In this document: positions 25,232 through 33,100 of the stretch, one piece after another
Numbering within the stretch: position 1 is the stretch's first letter
Layout: each line of letters opens with the position of its first letter
Source of the DNA: Flammeovirga sp. OC4
Lineage (GTDB): Bacteria > Bacteroidota > Bacteroidia > Cytophagales > Flammeovirgaceae
Assembly (NCBI RefSeq): GCF_000812565.1
Contig: NZ_JTAM01000073.1
Location: 1-59,592 of the forward strand
Direction: 5' to 3'
Length of the DNA stretch: 59,592 nucleotides
Program-made: the position numbers and the translations under genes
Notes under the pieces: model-generated
Told to the model about the DNA's origin: nothing
The model's input: only the letters and a program-made list of their open reading frames with translations
The model's database searches: none

Positions 25232-26410
25232 ATGTTAAAATTAAAAATGAATGAAATTACGTTGATTAGTGATGGTGTAATTAACGTGTTGCATAAGAAT
25301 TACTTTATCAATCAATCGGAGTTTGAAATAATCAAATATTATAAATCCTCAAATAGTTCAAAGGTATTTATGTTTGATGTAGTAAGTACTTTAAAAATAA
25401 AGTTGATTCTGCTGAATGATTATAAAAAAACATTGTTCAAAGAAGTATTCAAAACTCCAGAAAAACTGAAAAAATATCCATCACTTTATAAGGAGTTTAA
25501 GGAGGTTTTTAAACATCTAATTCCTCGAAAACCTAAAACTAAACCGAATAACAAAAAAACTAAAAAACAGAAGATAGAAGTAAAAAAAGAGGTAATTGAT
25601 GTCCAAAAAGAGAATAGATCACTAAATAATACTAATACGGTAACAAGCTATACTTGTAGCTGGTGTGATGTAGATTTTGAAGATGGACACTTGAAAGTGA
25701 AACATCCTAAATATCAAACTAAATTAGCTTATCCCTTTGCAAAATCAAGAAAAAGCTTTGAGGCAGTAAGAGATCATATCGAAAGTAAACTACAGAGCGA
25801 CACGCTTATTGTCCACTTAAAGGGATATAGTATTAGTAGAATTGAGGGAATAAATGATTTATATAAAGTGTTGGAATTGACTCCTTCAAAAAGAAATTAT
25901 AAAGTACTAGATAGTCTCAAAGATAAACCAAAAGGTGAAATTTTAAGGGATGCAATGAAAAAGAAAAGCAATGCACAATTGCTTCAAATTTTCACAATAG
26001 ATCCTAAAAAGAAAAAGTATATCAAGAAATTGTCTGAAAAGCAGCTTGAGGATTATAAAATTATTCCAGTGGTGGAAAAGGTAAAACTCCATAATACTTA
26101 CACTGAACATGATTCATTTATCTTTACTGTAAAAACGTTAGGTACCTCAGAGAAAGTGTCATTGATATGGGAAAGCTGTTTGTCTGGAAAAGCAACTCAT
26201 ATTTTCACAACTAACATCCCGAGATATGATAAGATTGTGAATAATTTAGAGACTTTTATTACTGCTGAAGAAGGGTATAAGAGAAGTAATCTTTGGGATG
26301 CAAACCCCTCGTTGAGACAAAGCTTAGGTTATCAAAAATCTCTTAAACACATCAGTTCTGAAACACTAATTGATTGGTGGTTTAAGATTCGTAACATAAT
26401 ACGGAATTAA
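25232..26410 (+). CDS. Unknown protein, two related halves
   Basis: The protein is 392 aa from the ATG at 25232 (a GTG lies one codon upstream). After a mixed N-terminal domain (about 1-85) there is a Lys-rich linker (about 95-125), then a block beginning TSYTCSWCDVDFEDG (CxxC) and ending FEAVRDHIESKLQSDTLIV. A second block, about 290-360, EHDSFIFTVKTLG to YDKIVNNLETFITAEEGYKR, has a similar strand-helix pattern, so the protein may hold a diverged duplication. No catalytic motif is recognised. It lies 93 bp after the LprI-like gene and 100 bp before the SNF2-type helicase. Confidence 0.55.
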   Translation: MLKLKMNEITLISDGVINVLHKNYFINQSEFEIIKYYKSSNSSKVFMFDVVSTLKIKLILLNDYKKTLFKEVFKTPEKLKKYPSLYKEFKEVFKHLIPRKPKTKPNNKKTKKQKIEVKKEVIDVQKENRSLNNTNTVTSYTCSWCDVDFEDGHLKVKHPKYQTKLAYPFAKSRKSFEAVRDHIESKLQSDTLIVHLKGYSISRIEGINDLYKVLELTPSKRNYKVLDSLKDKPKGEILRDAMKKKSNAQLLQIFTIDPKKKKYIKKLSEKQLEDYKIIPVVEKVKLHNTYTEHDSFIFTVKTLGTSEKVSLIWESCLSGKATHIFTTNIPRYDKIVNNLETFITAEEGYKRSNLWDANPSLRQSLGYQKSLKHISSETLIDWWFKIRNIIRN

Positions 26411-26510
26411 TAACATTTGATGATTATTTAATCTGTATGTTATTGATGTTTTAGTAACAAAAACCACTATATTTAACCTATTAAAAACAACAATAGATCC
26501 AATTTTATCC

Positions 26511-29372
26511 ATGTCTCAATACTCCCCTGGAATACGTATTACAACAAGAGGTGAAGATTTTTTAATTACCAAAGTTCAAGACAATTTCAAACAAGGCACC
26601 CTGCTTTTTTGTGAGGGGGTAAGTGACCTTGTAAAAGGAAAGTCTTATGTGTTTGATACCGAGTTAGATAAAGATATATCGCTCTTGGAAGCTGAGAATA
26701 CTAAGATCATAGCAGATAAGAGTGATCGTTATAGATTGACAAAATTATTATTGAATACTCAAATACGCAATGCCAATTTTGAGTCAAATAATATAGAGAT
26801 AGCGGAAAAAGCAGCCATTAATCCCACCGAATTTCAATATACTCCTACAAAACAGGCGTTACAGTTACCAAGACCAAGAATTCTGATTGCAGATGCCGTG
26901 GGTTTGGGTAAAACCATTGAAGTAGGTATTATGATGTCTGAACTGATCAAAAGAGGTAGAGGAAAGCGTATTTTAGTGGTAGCGTTGAAATCGATCTTAG
27001 GGCAGTTTCAGCAAGAGTTATGGTCACGTTTTGCGATTCCTTTAGTACGACTAGATTCGGAAGGGATTGCTAAAGTGAAAGCTGAACTTCCTGCGAATAA
27101 GAACCCATTTGATTATTATGATAAGATCATTGTTTCAATTGATACACTAAAGAATGATGCAAAATTCAAGCATTATCTGGAGAAAGCACATTGGGATATC
27201 ATTGCCATTGATGAGGTACATACGGTGGCCAATATCAGTAGTCAGAGAGGGAAGTTAGCACAGTTTTTATCAGAGCGTTGTGAGTCCTTGATTTTAACAT
27301 CGGCTACGCCTCATAATGGAAGAAAAGAAAGTTTTGCGAATCTGATTTCTATGATTGAGCCAACAGCCATTCCAAAATCAGGAGAATATACCAAAGATGA
27401 TGTTAAGCGCTACTATGTAAGGAGGTTCAAGAAAGATTTGGATGAAGAAGCGGTACAAGGAAAGTTCCAAGACCGTAAGATCATTTCTTTACAAGCCAAC
27501 TTGATGCATGCAGAAGAAGAGTTCCTTCGTTTTCAACAGAAGATGAAAATTAAAGATCTGAATGAACATAAGGGGAAACGTAAAGGAAAAAGGGATCACT
27601 TGTTTTCAATTATCCTTTTTAAAGCCTATTTATCTTCACCTGAAGCATGTTTGTCTACTTTAGAGGGTAGGCTGAAAAAAATGCAGAAGCAGGAGGAAGA
27701 AGGAAAAATAGTTGAAACAGCAGATATTGAAGAGGCGATCCGTTTGGTGCGTAATGTAATTGAAACCAAAGCCGATGCAAAGTATGCTCGTTTGGTTGAA
27801 GAATTAAAAAAGCTGAAATGGAAAGGGGGTAAAAAGGACCAACGTATTTTGGTCTTCGCAGAACGTAGAGATACCTTAGATGCCTTGCAGGAAAAATTAC
27901 AAGCAGATTTTTCTTTAAAGGAAAATGCCATTCGAATGTTTCATGGTGGATTGAATGATATTCAGCAACAGGAAGCTGTAGAAGATTTTGGAAAAGAAGA
28001 TTCTTCTGTCCGTTTATTTCTAGCTTCTGATGCCGGTTCTCAAGGGGTCAACCTTCACTACTACTGTAATGTGATGTTTAATTATGACATTCCTTGGTCG
28101 TTAATTACTTTAGAGCAGCGTAACGGGCGTATTGATCGTTTTGGACAGCAACATACACCATATATTTATTATTTAGTTGCCAATTCTGGTTTAGATGGTG
28201 TAAAAGATGATCTTCATATCGTCAATAAGTTGACTGATAAAGAAGAGGAAGTGCACAATACTTTGGGTGATGCTGGAGCAGTAATGCATTTGTATAATGC
28301 TGAAAAAGAAAATGAATATGTAGCGGAAGCGATAACTGAAAATAAACCAACGTTTTTAGAGAAAGAAGCTACCTATGGTAATGTAGAAGAGGAGGAAGAG
28401 TTTGATTTAATGGCGTTACTTGAAGAAGAGAGTACACCTTTAACAATCCCTGAAACGAAAGGTGAATCAAGAGGCGATCAAATCGAGTTCTATGAGAGTG
28501 ATGATGAATATTATCAACAATTGATTGCCTACTTGATCCACAAAGAATTACTCTCAGAAGAAGAAATTTCTATTGGATCAGACAATTTGATTTCTATCCG
28601 AAATACAGAAGCATTACAAGATATATTATATGATTTACCCAAAGAAGCGAAACCATCTATTGGGGAATCTTACAAGCTGACCACAGACAAAGAAGCCATT
28701 CAAAGAGGAATTGAAGAGGCTAGAAAGAAAAAAGGAGAATGGCCTAAGTGGCAAGTGTTGTATGATCTGCATCCTTTGGTAAAAGTGTTGATGAATCGTT
28801 TAGTAGGAAGTATCGACAAAGATTCTGCTTTGGCCATCAAAACAACCAAAGTCAATGAAGGAACATCACATTACATTTTCCATGGGCAAGTATCCAATGC
28901 TTTAGGGCAACCCGTTCTTTCTGAGTTTCTTGTAGTGTCTATTGGTACAATGGGCAACTTGATAGGAAAACCAATGGCTCTAGAAGACTGGTTGAGGGAA
29001 CATCCTATTCATGAAGAAACTTATACAAGAGAAATCACTGAAAAGGATCTTTCTAACGTACAAGATAACCTTGATATGGCTTGTATGATGGCTAAAACAC
29101 CTTATCTGTTTGAGAAACAAACCAACAGACAGTTTGAAATGGAGGAGCGCATGAAGGAATACCAACAGAAGCTCGAAGAATGGAGAGATAAGTCACACAA
29201 GACGTTAGAAATCAAGTTTGAGGAGACAAGTAATACCATCTTAAAACGTAAAAAAGAAAAGATGGACAAAGAAATTACGGCCATTTCAGATGAAACCTCT
29301 CAATACTTTAACGATATGGCTACCTTATCCAATGAGCCTTATCTAAAGCTGTTGGCGGTGGCATTTAATTAA
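26511..29372 (+). CDS. SNF2/RapA-type DNA helicase, DrmD-like
   Basis: A superfamily 2 ATPase of 953 aa. Visible motifs are Walker A DAVGLGKT (128-135), DEVH (234-237), SATPHNG (motif III), SDAGSQGVNLH (motif V) and QRNGRIDRFGQ (motif VI, from 536). This is the SNF2/RapA order with both RecA lobes complete, and a C-terminal helical part (about 600-953) ends in a long charged coil. A helicase of this kind next to a PglX/DrmMI-type methylase is the start of class 1 DISARM (drmD-drmMI). The next gene is the methylase at 30178, but a transposase gene and palindromes separate them. It probably translocates on DNA for recognition or remodelling. Confidence 0.8.
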   Translation: MSQYSPGIRITTRGEDFLITKVQDNFKQGTLLFCEGVSDLVKGKSYVFDTELDKDISLLEAENTKIIADKSDRYRLTKLLLNTQIRNANFESNNIEIAEKAAINPTEFQYTPTKQALQLPRPRILIADAVGLGKTIEVGIMMSELIKRGRGKRILVVALKSILGQFQQELWSRFAIPLVRLDSEGIAKVKAELPANKNPFDYYDKIIVSIDTLKNDAKFKHYLEKAHWDIIAIDEVHTVANISSQRGKLAQFLSERCESLILTSATPHNGRKESFANLISMIEPTAIPKSGEYTKDDVKRYYVRRFKKDLDEEAVQGKFQDRKIISLQANLMHAEEEFLRFQQKMKIKDLNEHKGKRKGKRDHLFSIILFKAYLSSPEACLSTLEGRLKKMQKQEEEGKIVETADIEEAIRLVRNVIETKADAKYARLVEELKKLKWKGGKKDQRILVFAERRDTLDALQEKLQADFSLKENAIRMFHGGLNDIQQQEAVEDFGKEDSSVRLFLASDAGSQGVNLHYYCNVMFNYDIPWSLITLEQRNGRIDRFGQQHTPYIYYLVANSGLDGVKDDLHIVNKLTDKEEEVHNTLGDAGAVMHLYNAEKENEYVAEAITENKPTFLEKEATYGNVEEEEEFDLMALLEEESTPLTIPETKGESRGDQIEFYESDDEYYQQLIAYLIHKELLSEEEISIGSDNLISIRNTEALQDILYDLPKEAKPSIGESYKLTTDKEAIQRGIEEARKKKGEWPKWQVLYDLHPLVKVLMNRLVGSIDKDSALAIKTTKVNEGTSHYIFHGQVSNALGQPVLSEFLVVSIGTMGNLIGKPMALEDWLREHPIHEETYTREITEKDLSNVQDNLDMACMMAKTPYLFEKQTNRQFEMEERMKEYQQKLEEWRDKSHKTLEIKFEETSNTILKRKKEKMDKEITAISDETSQYFNDMATLSNEPYLKLLAVAFN

Positions 29373-29376
29373 AATC

Positions 29377-29467
29377 CCCAGGATTGAAATCGTGGGCTTA
29401 TGATGTGGGATGCATCAACAGCCCACGATTTCAATCATGGGAACAAGATGTAAATGATTTCAATCAT
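29377..29467. repeat. REP-like palindromes upstream of the transposase gene
   Basis: Three hairpins: 29377-29396 (imperfect), 29422-29441 (CCCACGATT-TC-AATCATGGG) and 29454-29467. The first two are joined by a linker of about 25 nt, CTTATGATGTGGGATGCATC then AACAG, which recurs in the same relation downstream of the transposase gene, forming a paired unit. Confidence 0.8.
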
Positions 29468-29533
29468 AGAATATTGATTTAATGTGTTTTTTTGTAGTTT
29501 AGAATTTCGATTCATAATTCAAATTCTAACTAC

Positions 29534-29947
29534 ATGCCTCACAACAATTGTCAACTATGGTTCCATATTATTTGGACCACTAAAAACAGAGACGCTGTTT
29601 TTACAAGAGATTTATTGATACATAGATTAGGACCTTTACTTAACGAGATTGCACATGAGAAAGGTATTGATTTACAGTTTACAAATGGATACAAAGAACA
29701 TATTCATTGTTTAGTAAAATTGTCTTCTACTCAAAACATTGCAACTGTTGTAAAAAACTTAAAAGCGATTTCAGCGAAAAGAATAAATGATCAAAAATGG
29801 TTTGATTTTATATTTTCTTGGCAAGTTGGGTATAGTGCATTTTCAGTCAGTCCTAATCGAGTACCAGTAGCTATTAATTATATCAAAAATCAATGGGAAA
29901 AACATCAAAAGATGGATTTCTCAACTGAAATACAAAATATGTCTTAG
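29534..29947 (+). CDS. REP-associated (IS200/Y1-type) transposase
   Basis: The 137-aa protein is a single-domain HUH transposase. It shows the HUH motif EHIHCLV (H56, H58), the N-terminal strand LWFHIIWTTKNRD and the candidate nucleophile in AINYIKNQ (Y116; Y100 is an alternative). The size is that of IS200/REP-associated tyrosine transposases, which cut and join single-stranded palindromic DNA. Palindromes of one family lie on both sides, at 29377-29467 and 29946-30155, and in the next gene. The gene lies between the helicase and the methylase of the defence cluster and would not be expected to be part of that system. It appears intact. Confidence 0.88.
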   Translation: MPHNNCQLWFHIIWTTKNRDAVFTRDLLIHRLGPLLNEIAHEKGIDLQFTNGYKEHIHCLVKLSSTQNIATVVKNLKAISAKRINDQKWFDFIFSWQVGYSAFSVSPNRVPVAINYIKNQWEKHQKMDFSTEIQNMS

Positions 29948-30155
29948 GATTGAATTCATGGACTTATGATATGTTTTGCATCAACAGCCCACGAATTCAT
30001 TCGTGGGTTACAAGGTGTAGATGATTATCATGGATAAACAATATCCCACGAATGAATTCGTGGTCTTATGACGTGAGATATGCATCAACAGCCCACGATT
30101 GAAATCGTGGGTATGCGTATCGTAGATTATCAATTCCCATGAATAAATTCATGGG
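29946..30155. repeat. REP-like palindrome cluster downstream of the transposase gene
   Basis: Four near-perfect hairpins (29988-30007, 30045-30064, 30092-30111, 30136-30155) have 8-9 bp stems and 2-nt loops, with core CCCACGAT or CCCATGAAT. A decayed arm lies at 29946-29961. They are arranged in pairs linked by CTTATGA...GCATCAACAG. The cluster ends 22 bp before the methylase start codon, so it probably holds or replaces the methylase promoter. Confidence 0.85.
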
Positions 30156-30177
30156 CTGATGAAAGAAAAAATACATT

Positions 30178-33100
30178 ATGCTAAAATTCATTCACAATCA
30201 CGGAGATTTCTTCACCTCCAACTATTTTGATGATAACCTGATCAGCAAAGTGAAAGCAAAATCAGGATATGCAGAAGAAGACCTTAAAGAATTACAGAAG
30301 AAAGTAGGTCGCTTAAAAGAAGATTACTTTACCTTCAAGAAAGAGTACATCGGTTTACGCCGACCAAAAGATAAAATCAATGCCACGTATAAGTTTCATA
30401 CCAAGTTACTGACGGCTTTGGGCTATGATGCTGAACCCACAGATTACAAAGAATTATTCTTACTGAACGATGAACAAGGCATACCGGTAAGACACAAATT
30501 GTACAGAGCGGATCATCCTCACTTGTTTGTGATGGAGATGCAAGCCATGGTACAAGAAGGAGATGTACCACCAAAAGGATTGTTTGAGCAGAAATACATC
30601 GATGAAGATCCCGAAAACGACCAAGTGAAGTTGGAGTTTAGCCAACGATCACAACGTTATACAGCAAGTCAGTGGGAAGGAGTATTTCAAGTACCAGAGG
30701 ATATTAATATCTCTCCAGCCATTATAAACCAAGCCATTGGAGAATTGTTTTTGTTGGATCAAAAAGAACGCCCTCAATATGTATTGCTTTTAGCGGGCAA
30801 TCAGGTGTTTTTAATGCGAGACGACAAATGGGGCAGAGGAAGCTATTTACAATTCGATTTGGAAATGCTTTTCGATGAAGCAAGCCACAATAAAGGCTAT
30901 TATGCCCTGTTGTACTTTATGCTTTCCAAAGAGAAATTAGCACCCGATGCCGATGTGATTCTAATGGATCAATTGGACGAAGAATCACATAAAAGTGCTT
31001 ATGCCGTAACCAAAGACCTAAAAGAAGGGGTCATCAAAGCCGTAGAAGGACTTGCTAATGAAGCTGTTTATTACCTATCAAAAAACTCCCCACGAATAAA
31101 TTCATGGGCTGAAGATGGGGCTTCAACAGCCCACGATTTCAATCGTGGGTTAACAGACGATGCATCATTAGCCCATGATTTCAATCATGGGAATACAAAC
31201 GTTTCATTAAATGCTGACGATCTCAAAAACGACTGCCTAACCGTAGTCTACCGCCTTCTCTTTATCTTCTTTGCAGAATCTCGCCCAGAACTAGGTATTC
31301 TCCCTATGGACGATGAAGTCTACAAAAAGGGATATTCCTTAGATATGCTGCGCGATTTGGAACAAACGCCATTAAATACCGATGCACACCGTAATGGGTA
31401 TTTCTTCCACGATTCTATTGCACAGCTTTTTGCTCTATTAAAAGGAGGCTACCGCAAAGAAGACGTCATTAATAAAACGGGCAACAATCGAAGTTTCTCA
31501 ATGAAACCCTTGGATAGCCCAATGTTTGACGACGGACATTTTAAAGTATTGGAAGGCGTTCGTTTCCGTAATCATGTATGGCAAGAGATCATACAGCAAT
31601 TATCACTTTCTCAAAAGCAGAAAGGAAAGCAGAGAGGAAGAATTTCTTATGCCAACTTGGGTGTAAACCAATTGGGTAGTGTGTACGAGAGTCTATTGGC
31701 CTTTAGAGGTTTCTTTGCAGAAGAAGAAATGATAGAGGTACATAGAGCCAAGAAAGCCAAAGAGACTTCAGAGAAAGTAGTGCGTGAAGACGGTTCTTTC
31801 TTAGTGCCTAGAAGTAGAAGAGACGAGTTTAAAGAAACGGAAATCTACCAAGAAGAAAACGGGGAGGACAAAAGGATTTTACAAGGAACGTTCTTGTACC
31901 GTTTGAGTGGGCGTGACCGACAAAAATCAGCCTCTTTCTATACGCCGGAGGTATTGACCCAAACCACCGTAAAATATACGCTAAAGCCTATTTTAGAGCG
32001 ATTGGAAAAAGGGGAGATCCGTGCCAAAGATTTACTGGAAATGAAAGTGCTAGAACCTGCCATGGGTGCAGCAGCTTTCCACAACGAAGTGATCAATCAG
32101 TTGGCAGAGGTATATTTAGAGACCAGACAGAAAGAGAAGAAAGAGAAGGGAGATAATAATTGGAAAGTTCCTCCGGGAAAATACCAACAAGGCGAACTCC
32201 AAAAGGTGAAAGCCTATATTGCCACCAACAATGTGTATGGAATGGACTTAAACCCCACTGCCGTTGAATTGGGGAAATTGTCTCTATGGCTCAATGTGAT
32301 TCATAAGGGCATGGAACCGCCTTTCTTTGGCTATCGTTTGGGAGCAGGTAATGCCACAGTAGGGGCTTGGTTGCGTGCCTATAAAAAAGACGATATTGAA
32401 TTTGTACCTGTAGGCAAAACAGGGAAAAAGTGGGAGAAAAAAGAATGGTGGACCAAAGCACCTCGTAAACTTTCTTTCTTAAAAGGAGAAGGAACAATCA
32501 ACCGTAAAGAAGGAGAGGTGTATCATTTCTTGTTGGCAGACAAAGGAATGTTGGCAGCAGCAGACCATAAAGAACTGTCGAAACGTTTTCCTGAAGCGAG
32601 CAAAAAAGCCAAAGAGATGCGTACGGAATGGTTACAACCTGCAAGAGCCGATGAACGCCAACGTTTAGCCCGTATTTCTGCCAAGATTGATACCTTATTG
32701 GTAGATTGGTCAGAACAACAAAAAGCCATCAATAGATTGACAGCTTCTACCGAAAAGATTTGGGGAATGCGTGAAAGTCATGACGAACAAATGGCTTTGG
32801 ATACCACCGACTACGAGCAAAAAGAACGCTTAATCCAAACTCGTGACCTCAGCAATTCTCCTTACCACAAAATCAAAAGGGTGATGGACTATTGGTGTGC
32901 CTTATGGTATTGGGACCTCAAAGACATAGAAGACCTCCCAACCCGTACTCAATGGCTCACTGACATAGAAGCTATTCTTTCCTTATCAACAGCCCACGAT
33001 TTCAATCGTGGGTCAACAATGGAAGCCAATCATGACACACATAATGAACAACGCGGACTAAGATCGAAAACCTCTCAACGCGATTTCGAAAAACGTGTCC

